A program made the position numbers and the translations under genes. 64,000 bases of DNA from Pleomorphomonas sp. NRK KF1 (GTDB taxonomy: Bacteria; Pseudomonadota; Alphaproteobacteria; Rhizobiales; Pleomorphomonadaceae): the NCBI RefSeq assembly GCF_023721755.1, contig NZ_JAMDLH010000001.1:310001-374000 (forward strand). Direction: 5' to 3'. Below, in pieces: positions 49,364 to 61,716 of this stretch; position 1 is the stretch's first letter; the number at the start of each line of letters is the position of its first letter. The notes beneath the pieces were generated by a model that saw only the letters and a list, made by a program, of their open reading frames with translations, was not told the DNA's origin and did not search any database.

Positions 49364-51291
49364 TGAACGCCATCGATCCGAACGTCGCCGCGGACGCTTC
49401 CGCTTTTACCGACTATCTTGGCCGGCACGAGAAGAAGAGCCTTTTGCGCTTCCTCACTTGCGGTTCGGTCGACGATGGCAAATCGACGCTGATCGGCCGC
49501 CTGCTCTATGACTCCAAGCTGTTGTTTGAGGATCAGCTCCTGAGCCTCGAAAAGGACTCCCGCAAGCATGGCACCGTCGGCGACGACATCGACCTTGCCT
49601 TGCTTGTCGACGGTCTTGAGGCCGAGCGCGAGCAGGGCATCACCATCGATGTCGCCTATCGCTTCTTCTCGACCGACCGGCGCAAGTTCATCGTCGCCGA
49701 CACGCCGGGCCACGAGCAGTACACGCGCAACATGGCGACCGGCGCCTCGACCTCCGACCTCGCGGTGATCCTGGTCGATGCCAGGCGCGGGGTGCTCACC
49801 CAGACCCGTCGGCACTCCTTCATCGCGTCACTGGTCGGCATCCGCCATGTCGTGCTGGCGGTCAACAAGATCGACCTTGTCGGCTTCTCTCGGGCGATCT
49901 TCGAGGACATCGTCGCCGACTATCGCGCCTTCGCCGCCGGTCTCGGCTTCAAAGCGCTGACGGCCATCCCGCTCAGTGCCCGCTATGGCGACAACGTCCT
50001 CGAGCGCAGTCCTCAAATGCCCTGGTATGACGGCCCGACGCTGGTCGAGCATCTGGAGACAGTGATTGTCGACGACGACGCGGCGGAGCGGCCTTTCCGT
50101 CTGCCGGTGCAATGGGTCAATCGACCGAATCTGGATTTCCGAGGCTTCTCGGGCACCATCGCATCAGGCACCGTGCGACGCGGCGACGCCGTGGTGGTGG
50201 CAAAATCCGGCCGGACGTCGGCCGTAAAGTCCATCGTCACCTTCGACGGCGACCTCGAAGCCGCATCGGCCGGCGAGGCCGTGACGCTGACGCTCGCCGA
50301 CGAGATCGATATTTCGCGCGGCGACGTGCTGTCGGGCGCCATCGATCGGCCCGAGGTCGCCGACCAGTTCGCGGCCCACCTGATCTGGATGGCCGACGAT
50401 CCGCTCCTGCCCGGGCGTCCCTATCTTCTCAAGATCGGTGCCCGTCAGGTCACGGCGCAGGTGACGGCGATCCGCCACAAGATCGACGTCAACACCGGCG
50501 GCGAGTTGTCGGCCAAGAGCCTTGCCCTCAACGAAGTCGGCGTCGCCAATCTGTCCTTGTCCGAAGCGGTCGCCTTCGATGCCTATGCCGTCAATCGCGA
50601 GACGGGCGCTTTCATCATCATAGACCGACTGTCGAACCTCACGGTTGGCGCCGGCATGATCGATCATGGACTTCGTCGGGCCGGCAACATCCATTGGCAG
50701 GCGCTTGACGTCGACAAGCGCACGAGGGCGCTTGCAAAAGGACAGAAGCCGGCCGTCGTCTGGTTCACCGGCCTCTCCGGCGCCGGCAAGTCGACCATCG
50801 CCAACCTCGTCGAGAAGAAGCTGACGGCGCTTGGTCGCCACGCCTATATCCTCGACGGCGACAACGTCCGCCACGGCCTCAATCGCGATCTCGGCTTCTC
50901 GGATGCCGACCGCGTCGAGAACATCCGACGCGTCGCCGAGACGGCCAAGCTGTTCGTCGATTCAGGCCTGATCGTGCTGGTGTCTTTCATCTCCCCCTTC
51001 AGGGCAGAGCGACAGCTTGCCCGCGAACTGGTGGAAGATGGCGAGTTCATCGAGGTGTTTGTCGATACGCCGCTCGATGTTGCCGAGGCACGCGACCCCA
51101 AGGGTCTATATGCCAAGGCAAGGGCCGGCGAGATCGCGCACTTCACCGGTGTTTCCTCGCCTTACGAAGCGCCGGAGCGCGCAGAAGTTCGCCTCGACAC
51201 CACGACTGCCGCCGCCGATCTGCTCGCCGAGCGCGTGGTGACCTACCTGCAGGACACCGGAATCATCCCAGGCGTCGAGGTAACGATCTGA
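49363..51291 (+). CDS. cysNC: Bifunctional ATP sulfurylase GTPase subunit / APS kinase (CysN-CysC fusion)
   Basis: A 642-residue fusion like rhizobial NodQ/CysNC. The N-terminal part is the regulatory GTPase of ATP sulfurylase: P-loop GSVDDGKST (about 34-42), [12 protein letters not shown] (G3) and NKID (G4). The C-terminal ~190 residues are adenylylsulfate kinase, with P-loop GLSGAGKST beginning near residue 470, [16 protein letters not shown] and FISPFRAER, and they produce PAPS. It overlaps cysD by one base. PAPS could feed sulfate reduction or sulfotransfer; the context does not say which. Confidence 0.97.
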   Translation: MNAIDPNVAADASAFTDYLGRHEKKSLLRFLTCGSVDDGKSTLIGRLLYDSKLLFEDQLLSLEKDSRKHGTVGDDIDLALLVDGLEAEREQGITIDVAYRFFSTDRRKFIVADTPGHEQYTRNMATGASTSDLAVILVDARRGVLTQTRRHSFIASLVGIRHVVLAVNKIDLVGFSRAIFEDIVADYRAFAAGLGFKALTAIPLSARYGDNVLERSPQMPWYDGPTLVEHLETVIVDDDAAERPFRLPVQWVNRPNLDFRGFSGTIASGTVRRGDAVVVAKSGRTSAVKSIVTFDGDLEAASAGEAVTLTLADEIDISRGDVLSGAIDRPEVADQFAAHLIWMADDPLLPGRPYLLKIGARQVTAQVTAIRHKIDVNTGGELSAKSLALNEVGVANLSLSEAVAFDAYAVNRETGAFIIIDRLSNLTVGAGMIDHGLRRAGNIHWQALDVDKRTRALAKGQKPAVVWFTGLSGAGKSTIANLVEKKLTALGRHAYILDGDNVRHGLNRDLGFSDADRVENIRRVAETAKLFVDSGLIVLVSFISPFRAERQLARELVEDGEFIEVFVDTPLDVAEARDPKGLYAKARAGEIAHFTGVSSPYEAPERAEVRLDTTTAAADLLAERVVTYLQDTGIIPGVEVTI

Positions 51292-51294
51292 CGA

Positions 51295-52704
51295 TCAGGA
51301 CGCGGGGCCGGCTTTGTGAAGCCGGCCCATGCGGAGCGTCAGGGCAAGTGGCGGCAATGCCAGAAGAACCGCCGCGGCAAACGCAACGATCATCGCGAAG
51401 CGGAGTCCTTCCGGCGAACGGTCGGTCGCAAAGCCTGCGAGATTGCCGACAAGGCCGAACACTGCCGAACCCGCGGCGTAGCCGGCCGATTGCAAGGTGG
51501 GCAACAAGGCCGATGCCTTGTCGCGTTCGCTTTCGGGGTGGGTTTCCATGACCACCTGACAGAGGCTGCCCCAGGCCACCCCCATTCCAAGACCGGTGAC
51601 CAGTTGGCCGAGCATGACCAGCGACAGAAGTTGTTGCGTCATGGAGGAGAGGCCGATGATCAGTCCGGCCGTCACGACCGATGCGCCGATGGCGACAAAT
51701 GCGAGGCGCTTTCCCGTGCCGTCGTAATTGGCGACGATCACCGCTCCGGTGCTCCAGGCGACGGCCAGAATGGCGCCGATGCCGCCGGCTATGGCCGGTC
51801 CATATCCCCAGAGATGCTGTACGGCGTAAACCAGGAACACGCCGGTGACCGATTGGGCGAGCGGCAGGAGAAAGATCGTCCAGAGGCCGAGCCCCGGTAC
51901 GCTTGCAAGGCCGAAGGCGCCGCGCGGCAGGATTGACACCCGAGCGGACAGGTCGATGCGTACGGCGACAGTCAGGCATATGGCGGCGCCGACCACGACG
52001 AGGGCGGCCTGCCATGGCTCTTCCAGCGCAACGGCGGCGACCGAGATTGCCATCATGCCAAGCGCAACAAGTCCAAGCCTGAGGCCCGGGAACAGGCCCG
52101 CGTCGTGATCGCGCACGTCCTGGGGTACCGCCATGTGGACCAGTACCAGAAACATGGCGACGATCGGCAGGTTGATCAGAAAGGCCGCTCGCCAGCTGAC
52201 GAACTCGGTGATGATGCCGGCCAGAACCGGGCCGCCGAAAGCCGCGGCGGCCCAGACGATCGCTTCGGCGCCGAACAGCTTTCCGACCAGTTGCGACGGA
52301 AAGAGTTGCGGAATCAGCGCAAAGGCAACGGCGGCGACGAGACCTTCGCCGGCGCCCTGCACGGCGCGGCCAACCAGCACCAGCTCCATGCTTGGAGAAA
52401 GGGCGGCGGCGAGCGTGCCGAGGGCGAACACGCCGCTTGCCACGAACAGGCACCGCCGTGCGCCGAAGCGCGCCTTGAGGAGCGGAGCGGAAGCGCCCGC
52501 CGTAATCGAGGCGACGATGTAGACGGTAAGCGTCCACGACAGGTAGGCCTCGCCGTGCAACTCGCCCACCGCGGTCGGCATCGCCGTCGACACCAGGAAC
52601 GCGTTGAATGCGAAAATGGCCGCCGCGAGCATCAATGTCAGCGAGGCAGCAAGGTAAGCCGGCGCGAAAAGTTCGGACCAACGGCCGGAAGAAGGAGAGT
52701 TCAT
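51295..52704 (-). CDS. MFS transporter, drug-efflux-like
   Basis: A 469-residue MFS protein with 12-14 membrane helices. The N-terminal helix LAASLTLMLAAAIFAFNAFLVSTAMPTAVGELHG and the motif-C-like region in WAAAAFGGPVLAGIITEFVSWRAAFLINLP resemble DHA2-type drug:H+ antiporters, so export of toxic compounds is the best guess. The start at 52704 is chosen (MNSPSSGRWSEL); a TTG at 52719 is possible. Shine-Dalgarno evidence is weak for both. The 3' end is only three bases from the cysNC stop, convergent. The substrate is unknown. Confidence 0.88.
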   Translation of the reverse strand: MNSPSSGRWSELFAPAYLAASLTLMLAAAIFAFNAFLVSTAMPTAVGELHGEAYLSWTLTVYIVASITAGASAPLLKARFGARRCLFVASGVFALGTLAAALSPSMELVLVGRAVQGAGEGLVAAVAFALIPQLFPSQLVGKLFGAEAIVWAAAAFGGPVLAGIITEFVSWRAAFLINLPIVAMFLVLVHMAVPQDVRDHDAGLFPGLRLGLVALGMMAISVAAVALEEPWQAALVVVGAAICLTVAVRIDLSARVSILPRGAFGLASVPGLGLWTIFLLPLAQSVTGVFLVYAVQHLWGYGPAIAGGIGAILAVAWSTGAVIVANYDGTGKRLAFVAIGASVVTAGLIIGLSSMTQQLLSLVMLGQLVTGLGMGVAWGSLCQVVMETHPESERDKASALLPTLQSAGYAAGSAVFGLVGNLAGFATDRSPEGLRFAMIVAFAAAVLLALPPLALTLRMGRLHKAGPAS

Positions 52705-52881
52705 GACGAGAAAGGCCAAGGCAATAGCGAAAAAGGCCGCCTCCTATAGCAGCCTTCGGCAGTCACGGGTATGGCGGACAACCGATGATCGTTTACTTTC
52801 ACAGGAAAAATCGGCTAACAGTCGCCAGGCGAGGATGCGCTTCGTGAGCCGAACTCCTCATCGATTCCTGGAGAAACGCCG

Positions 52882-53175
52882 ATGTCCGGGCTCAGCCGAA
52901 CGTCCGAAGACCTTTCGCCCCGGCGCCGGAAAACCCTTTATCATGCGTGGCATCGCGGCACGCGTGAACTGGACCTCCTGCTTGGTCGCTTCGCCGACGC
53001 CGCCATAGGCGATCTGACGGAAGAGGAGCTCGACGAGTTCGAGGCCCTGCTCGAAGTCGATGACCGTGAACTGTTCGGCTGGATACTTGGCAAAGCGCCG
53101 ATACCTCATAGCGCCCCGAAGGGGGTGCTTGCCAAGGTACTGGCTTTCGCCCAAACGCATCCGATTGCCGGTTGA
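52882..53175 (+). CDS. sdhE: Succinate dehydrogenase assembly factor 2 (SdhE, DUF339)
   Basis: A 97-residue helical protein that helps attach FAD covalently to succinate dehydrogenase SdhA. The RGxxE signature is in WHRGTRELDLLLGRFAD, followed by LTEEELDEFEALLEVDDRELFGWIL, which defines the family. GGAG lies eight bases before the ATG at 52882. In many alphaproteobacteria it sits between recG and mfd; here mfd is 1.5 kb downstream with a GGDEF gene on the opposite strand in between. Confidence 0.95.
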   Translation: MSGLSRTSEDLSPRRRKTLYHAWHRGTRELDLLLGRFADAAIGDLTEEELDEFEALLEVDDRELFGWILGKAPIPHSAPKGVLAKVLAFAQTHPIAG

Positions 53176-53181
53176 GTCCGT

Positions 53182-54414
53182 TCAGACAGGCGAAGAGGCG
53201 AACTGACCGAGGTCAAGTTGGCTTGGCGCCGCGGTTTGCCTTTGCGGCGGCTCCCAGCGATAGACGGCGACGCGATCACGGCCCTCGCGCTTGGCCTCGT
53301 AGAGCGCGACGTCTGCCGCTCCATGCAGCATCTCGTAATCGGAGCCGACCTCTGCGATATCGGCAAGTCCGACGCTGACCGTCACTCTCAGGCTGTCGCT
53401 GTCGGTCCCCAGCTCGAAGGCATGTGTGAGCTGGCGGATGCCGTCTGCGAGGGCTGCTGCTTTCGTGGCGTCTCCATCGGGCAGGAACAGGGCAAATTCC
53501 TCGCCTCCGATTCGCGCGGCGATCGCCCCGTCGGGAGTTGCCTTGGCCAGAATGCGGGCGAACTCGACGAGAGCTCGATCCCCCGTGAGGTGGCCATGGG
53601 TGTCGTTGATGCGTTTGAAATAGTCGAGATCGAACAGGACAAGGGTACCATGATCGGGGTTGTCGTTCAGATGCGACAACACCTCGCCCAGGAACCGCCG
53701 ACGATTGGCGAGACCCGTCAGCCCGTCGGTTTCGGCTGCGACGCGATACCGCTTCTCCGAACGTTGCCCGACCAGCGCGAGCTGCATGAGCCCCAGGAAA
53801 ACGACGAAGCCGACCGATCCGATCAGGGTCAATGCGATCGGTGTGCCCGAGGGGAGGGTAGCCGTACTCGCATCGAGCGGTGTGATCAGCAAATGCACGG
53901 TCCGCACGATCAACAATAGTTGCTGGACAGCGATGGCCGCTACCGTAAGCGACAGTGCCGGCAACGGCTCCTTTCGCTTGTGGTTGATGAGATCGACGGC
54001 AACGGCGAAAAGGTAAACGGACTGAATGGCCGAGACCACGTGAGTCCTGGTGTTGATGTCGGCGAAGAACTGCCGGTCGCAGGCAAAACCGAGCCAGACA
54101 AGTCCTCCGAGCAGGGCCAGAAGAAGGTCGTGGCGAGCGGTCTTTCCGATGAAGCGTCGGTATCCGAGCCAGAGGAGGCCAACTGCTACCAACAGCAGGG
54201 CGTTGCTGACGACAATGGACAGAAAGTAAGGGATACTGCCTCGCAGACCGACCATTATCATGGCGCACGTGCAGAGACCGTAGGCGGCGCCCCAGAGTGG
54301 AATGCTGGTTTCGTTGCGCGTACCCCGCCAGATCATGATATGGCCGACGGAGACGCAGGCAACAGTCACGGCAGCCGCAATCAGCAGGGACGGAATATAG
54401 AGAAGCGTGCTCAC
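53182..54414 (-). CDS. Membrane diguanylate cyclase (GGEEF)
   Basis: A 410-residue protein whose N-terminal half has about seven membrane helices and whose C-terminal domain is a GGDEF diguanylate cyclase. The active site is GGEEF (about 303-307), in ARIGGEEFALFLP, and the fold start DGLTGLANRRRF is intact, so synthesis of c-di-GMP is likely. The I-site position has PDGA instead of RxxD, so feedback inhibition is probably absent. The GTG at 54414 has AAAGGA seven bases upstream and is preferred to a TTG at 54441. It is convergent with sdhE. Confidence 0.92.
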   Translation of the reverse strand: MSTLLYIPSLLIAAAVTVACVSVGHIMIWRGTRNETSIPLWGAAYGLCTCAMIMVGLRGSIPYFLSIVVSNALLLVAVGLLWLGYRRFIGKTARHDLLLALLGGLVWLGFACDRQFFADINTRTHVVSAIQSVYLFAVAVDLINHKRKEPLPALSLTVAAIAVQQLLLIVRTVHLLITPLDASTATLPSGTPIALTLIGSVGFVVFLGLMQLALVGQRSEKRYRVAAETDGLTGLANRRRFLGEVLSHLNDNPDHGTLVLFDLDYFKRINDTHGHLTGDRALVEFARILAKATPDGAIAARIGGEEFALFLPDGDATKAAALADGIRQLTHAFELGTDSDSLRVTVSVGLADIAEVGSDYEMLHGAADVALYEAKREGRDRVAVYRWEPPQRQTAAPSQLDLGQFASSPV

Positions 54415-54714
54415 GAAGGGGTCCTTTTCGGCGTCAGCCAACCAAAAATCGCCTACCGGGAGAAGGTCGAGCCCTGAAGCCTTCTATATATGCTCTTCCT
54501 TAAGCAGATTACCTAAGTGACATGGGGAAGTGCGAGTTTGCTGAAGAAGGCGTAAACGTCGCGCACACCACCATGTCGCCCAACGGGCTTGCCATGGTAA
54601 TTTGAGGCTCGTCTCGACCTTCTCTTTGCTAACTCATTGGAATTTATTGGTTTATTGTTCCGTAACGGGGTTTTCTTTTGCTGTGGGATGCTTTAGAAGA
54701 TCACGTTTCCTCCC
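54415..54714. other. Divergent promoter region of the GGEEF gene and mfd
   Basis: 300 bases, AT-rich near 54640-54700 where the mfd promoter probably lies. No gene, RNA or repeat was recognised. Confidence 0.4.
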
Positions 54715-58371
<3,657 letters not shown>

Positions 58372-58494
58372 TCTTGCGCGGAATGAAAAATTCTTGGGCC
58401 GCAGCTCTGAATTCTACACTTTTCTGACACAATCGAGTATTGGAATAGCTCTTCCCGAAAGGTGACCCCGCGGTTCAGTGGCGTGGAGGTCGTC

Positions 58495-59703
58495 ATGGCC
58501 GAGTTGATCAGCGTTCCGACCCTGTTATTGATTGGCGTGCTCGGCGGCATGACCGCGGGCACGGCGTTTGGGCTTATCTGGCTGACGGAGCGGCGAACCT
58601 ACGCCTTGGTCGTCTGGTCGGCATCCCTGTGGTTCGGCGCCGTTGCCTGCGCCTTCTACATCTTGCGCCCGGTTGTGCCCGACTGGACGGCTGTGCTGTT
58701 CGGCAATGCCATGCTGGCGTTTGCCTACGGACTGATTTGGCTCGGTTTCCAGCTGTTCGAAGGCTGCCGGCCCGCCGTCTGGAAGGCGGCCATCGGCGCG
58801 GTCGCCTGGCTTCCATTCGTCGCCGTTCCCTTCCTGCGCGACGAGCCGGCCCTGCACGGGGCTTTGGCGGCGCTGGTGATGGCCATCTACTCTCTAGCGA
58901 TCGCCTGGAAGCTTCTGCAACGTCGGCGCATCGAGCCGCTGCCGGCCCGCTTGCCCACCGCCGCGTTGTTTGCGGCTCATGGGGCGCTCTATGCGCTTCG
59001 GGTGCCGCTTTTGGTGATCGCGCCCGATTTCGGTTTTGGCGCGGCGTTCGACCAGTCGCCCCTGTTCATCTTCGGCGTGCTGGAAGCACTACTCTTCACG
59101 TTGTTCCTCGTCGTGGCCATGCTGACCTTGCTCGCACAGCGGGATGCTCGCTTCCACCGGAAATCGTCTGACATCGATGCGCTGACAGGCTTGCCCAATC
59201 GAGCGGCATTCTTCCGCACCGCCGAAGCATTGATACAGGGCGGTGGCGAACGCGGCGTACTGATGCTGTTCGATCTCGATCACTTCCGTTTCGTCAACGA
59301 CCGCTTTGGTCGGGATGAAGGCGATCGGGCTCTGAAGGCTTTCGCCCAGGTCCTGAATCGCGAGGTGCGCGCCCCCGACATCGTCGCCCGGGTTGGCGAC
59401 GAGGAGTTCGCCCTGTTCATGCCATCGATCAGGCTCGACGTCGGTCTGTCGATCGCCGAGTATCTTTGCCGGCGGACCGAAGAGCTGAGGCTCCTGACCG
59501 AGAATGGCGAGCATGTTCCGCTCACCACCAGCGCCGGCGTGGCGGCGGTTGCCGACGTCGGTGCGGATATCGGTTCTCTGATGGTGGCCGCCGACGCGGC
59601 GCTCACCGAGGCCAAGCGCGTCGGACGGAACCGGTGTCGCGCCTATCGCGCCTCGTCAACCCTGCACGATCGGATAGTGGACGACTGGCTGAAGGCCGGT
59701 TGA
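58495..59703 (+). CDS. Membrane GGDEF-domain protein with degenerate active site
   Basis: A 402-residue protein with the same plan as the GGEEF protein at 53182-54414: about seven N-terminal membrane helices, then a GGDEF domain beginning DALTGLPNRAAFF. The signature is GDEEF (residues 301-305; codons 59395-59409), so the second glycine, which is needed for GTP binding, is Asp. The inhibitory I-site RAPD (292-295) is intact. It may thus bind c-di-GMP rather than make it. GGAGG five bases before the ATG at 58495 fixes the start. It follows mfd on the same strand. Confidence 0.9.
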   Translation: MAELISVPTLLLIGVLGGMTAGTAFGLIWLTERRTYALVVWSASLWFGAVACAFYILRPVVPDWTAVLFGNAMLAFAYGLIWLGFQLFEGCRPAVWKAAIGAVAWLPFVAVPFLRDEPALHGALAALVMAIYSLAIAWKLLQRRRIEPLPARLPTAALFAAHGALYALRVPLLVIAPDFGFGAAFDQSPLFIFGVLEALLFTLFLVVAMLTLLAQRDARFHRKSSDIDALTGLPNRAAFFRTAEALIQGGGERGVLMLFDLDHFRFVNDRFGRDEGDRALKAFAQVLNREVRAPDIVARVGDEEFALFMPSIRLDVGLSIAEYLCRRTEELRLLTENGEHVPLTTSAGVAAVADVGADIGSLMVAADAALTEAKRVGRNRCRAYRASSTLHDRIVDDWLKAG

Positions 59704-59716
59704 GGGCGCGTTCGGC

Positions 59717-60787
59717 TTATTGGGCCCGGATCGCTTTTGGCCGGACCGCCATGGTGCCGAGCAACAGGGCGACGTAGGCCACGATGGCCACGATGGTCAG
59801 CCATGCCGGGCAATATAGTCGTTCGGTGGCGTCCATGGCGTCGAAGACGATGCGCAGGCCGATCGCCAGTTGCAGCAGAATCGCCGGCAGATACAGGATC
59901 GGCACATAGCGGACCGGAGCGCCTGTGACGGCCGGCAGGATGATCGGCGCGTGGGCGAACACCATCGACAGGATGAAGCCGACGGCTATGGCGTGGATGG
60001 CGGCGTCGTGGCCGTAAAGGGTCTCGCCGGGCGGCAATAGCGTCAGGCAGGCGGCGGCAACGATCAGCCAGCCATAGCCTGAGATCAGCAGCAGGGCGGA
60101 GAAGCGCGCAAAACCCTTGGTGCGAACGGTACGGAGCGCGATGTCCTCCCGGAGCAGCCAGAGTGCGATACCGGCAAGCGCCACGGACAGAAGCATCGAG
60201 CCGTTCCATGGCTGACCCAGTCCGAGTGCCAAGGCGAACAGCGCGACGAGCAGAACCAGCAGGGCACGGGCGGCCAGCGTCGGCCTGAGCAGTCGCGACA
60301 GCTCGATCCTCTCGGCGACGACGGTCAGGATGAGGAAGCCAAGCCAGACATAACCGACTTCCGGCAGCGTGCGGCCAAGCATCCAGTAGAGGGTTCCAAG
60401 CGGCCATAGCGCAGCGGCGGCCGTCATCAGCCCGGTGAACAATGTCGGCAGCTTCCATGTGGCCAGGCCGGTCAGCATCGTCAGACCTAGGCCGGCGATG
60501 AGGAACAACGGTGCCGTCGCCTCGGCATAGCCCGACAGCAGCAGAACGGCGCCGGCCGCCGACATGGCGGGGACCAGCAGCGCTGCGAGGCGCCCGTCGG
60601 CAACCGCCCGCTCCAGTGAGATCAAGGTGCCGAAAAAGCCGGAGGCCATGATCGCTCCGTGCATGTCCGCCGTATCGCCGACCGGGGCGACCACGCCTAG
60701 TCGGGCAAGGCCGCCTGTGAGACCAGCGATCAGCGACGCCGCCGCCGTTACGGCCAGGGCGATGCGGAGAAACGGAGTGAGTTTCAT
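59717..60787 (-). CDS. NnrS-like integral membrane protein
   Basis: A 356-residue, almost wholly hydrophobic protein with about 12 helices. Conserved histidines occur in membrane contexts: DMHGAIMASGFFGTLISLERA and HAIAVGFILSMVFAHAPIILPAV, similar to the heme- and copper-binding NnrS family linked to nitric oxide tolerance. It precedes no nitrite or NO reductase gene here, but the two upstream genes on the same strand (MIP18-like and DUF2249) are typical companions of denitrification or NO-stress loci. The start at 60787 (MKLTPFLRIAL) is preferred. Confidence 0.75.
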   Translation of the reverse strand: MKLTPFLRIALAVTAAASLIAGLTGGLARLGVVAPVGDTADMHGAIMASGFFGTLISLERAVADGRLAALLVPAMSAAGAVLLLSGYAEATAPLFLIAGLGLTMLTGLATWKLPTLFTGLMTAAAALWPLGTLYWMLGRTLPEVGYVWLGFLILTVVAERIELSRLLRPTLAARALLVLLVALFALALGLGQPWNGSMLLSVALAGIALWLLREDIALRTVRTKGFARFSALLLISGYGWLIVAAACLTLLPPGETLYGHDAAIHAIAVGFILSMVFAHAPIILPAVTGAPVRYVPILYLPAILLQLAIGLRIVFDAMDATERLYCPAWLTIVAIVAYVALLLGTMAVRPKAIRAQ

Positions 60788-60815
60788 AGTGCAATCCGGA
60801 GGAATAATCGGGAAT

Positions 60816-60932
60816 ACCCCTCTCTCCAACTCTCCCTCACTATGGGGAGAGGGTTCGTAGAGCTGATAAGCTCTGGAAAGAACCGAGCCGTGCTCTCTCC
60901 CCCCCTTGTGGGGGAGAGTTGGAGAGAGGGGT
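60816..60932. repeat. Nested palindromic element with 21-bp perfect terminal arms
   Basis: The outer arms (60816-60836 and 60912-60932) are perfect 21-base inverted repeats rich in CT/GA, beginning ACCCCTCTCTCC. Inside are GGTTC/GAACC, AGAGCT-GATA-AGCTCT, and CTCTCCCCC/GGGGGAGAG near the right end. It lies between the NnrS-like gene and the MIP18-like gene. CCCTCTCC-type palindromes are dispersed in Rhizobiales genomes, and this may be a compound copy. Confidence 0.75.
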
Positions 60933-60975
60933 AAAAGGCTATAGCCTGGCGAGCGGACTCAGAACGCGTTCGTTC

Positions 60976-61326
60976 TCAGCGCCCGAACAGGCCGGCGGCG
61001 AACTTCGATACCGCCGCTTCGAACCGTGATGGCTGACGTTCGAAGCGAGACCGAACACTTGGGTCGGCGAGCTCGGGCGACCAGACTGCGGCCTTGTCGA
61101 TGGTGACGCTCACGGTCCACCCGGCTCCGACTGCGCGTTCCACGGCGACGCGGGCGTTTTCTGCGATCAGGCCGCCGAGCGGGCAGGTTGGCGTCGTCAT
61201 CATCAGTTCGATGGTGACGGTGCCCTCGCCGATGTCGAGACGACGGACAAGGCCGAGGGAGACGATGTCGATGCCGAGTTCGGGGTCGTCGACGGTGGCG
61301 AGGGCGGCGAGGATCTCAGACTTCAT
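60976..61326 (-). CDS. MIP18/DUF59 metal-sulfur cluster assembly factor
   Basis: A 116-residue protein with the DUF59 (MIP18/SufT/PaaD) domain: EILAALATVDDPELGIDIVSLGLVRRLDI, then IELMMTTPTCPLGGLI with the conserved TCP cysteine, VTIDKAAVWSPELA. Such proteins help in assembling Fe-S clusters on target enzymes. A short C-terminal tail (RQPSRFEAAVSKFAAGLFGR) is extra. Four bases separate its start from the DUF2249 stop, so the two form an operon that probably includes the NnrS-like gene downstream. Confidence 0.88.
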   Translation of the reverse strand: MKSEILAALATVDDPELGIDIVSLGLVRRLDIGEGTVTIELMMTTPTCPLGGLIAENARVAVERAVGAGWTVSVTIDKAAVWSPELADPSVRSRFERQPSRFEAAVSKFAAGLFGR

Positions 61327-61329
61327 GGC

Positions 61330-61575
61330 TTATCTCCGGGTCAGACGGATGCGCCAGATCTCCGGGCCCTGTTCCAGGTAGTCCCAGCCGAAACCGACCA
61401 GGGTGCGTTCTTCGAAATGCTGGCGCAGCGGCACCGGATCGAAGCTGTTGACGATTTCCATCGACTGCCCCGGCTCAAGGGCGTCGAAACTCTCGATGAT
61501 GGTGGCGCGGCGCAGCTCGCAGGGCAGGCGGCGCACGTCGAGCGTGGTGACTGGGGTAACCGTATCAAGGGACAT
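61330..61575 (-). CDS. DUF2249 domain protein
   Basis: An 81-residue protein of the TusA-like DUF2249 family: TLDVRRLPCELRRATIIESFDALEPGQSMEIVNSFDPVPLRQHFEE and the C-terminal GPEIWRIRLTRR. A single cysteine (LPCE) occupies the position of the TusA sulfur-carrier thiol. GGAG nine bases upstream supports the ATG at 61575; an ATG at 61590 is also in frame. DUF2249 proteins often accompany nitric-oxide reductase or hemerythrin genes. It is the first gene of the small operon with the MIP18 protein. Confidence 0.86.
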   Translation of the reverse strand: MSLDTVTPVTTLDVRRLPCELRRATIIESFDALEPGQSMEIVNSFDPVPLRQHFEERTLVGFGWDYLEQGPEIWRIRLTRR

Positions 61576-61667
61576 CGGCGGACTCTCCATTGCTTGTTGT
61601 CCGAACGTTACCCTCAGGGCCGATTGCCCTCATTGTTGCGCCGCAAACTTCGTGGCCGGAAATGCAA

Positions 61668-61689
61668 ACGGCGCCCCGGAGGGCGCCGT
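61668..61689 (-). terminator. Intrinsic terminator of fucO
   Basis: A perfect 9-bp stem ACGGCGCCC / GGGCGCCGT with a 4-base loop lies 28 bases beyond the fucO stop codon and on the minus strand leads into TTTGCATTT. It separates fucO from the DUF2249 operon downstream. Confidence 0.75.
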
Positions 61690-61716
61690 CAACCTGCATA
61701 AGCAAGGCCGGTTCCG

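Noticed and set aside
51263-52681. A 472-codon frame overlapping the MFS exporter in a shifted register
   Set aside because: It is Arg/Gly/Pro-rich and lacks membrane helices, while the other frame gives a complete MFS protein.
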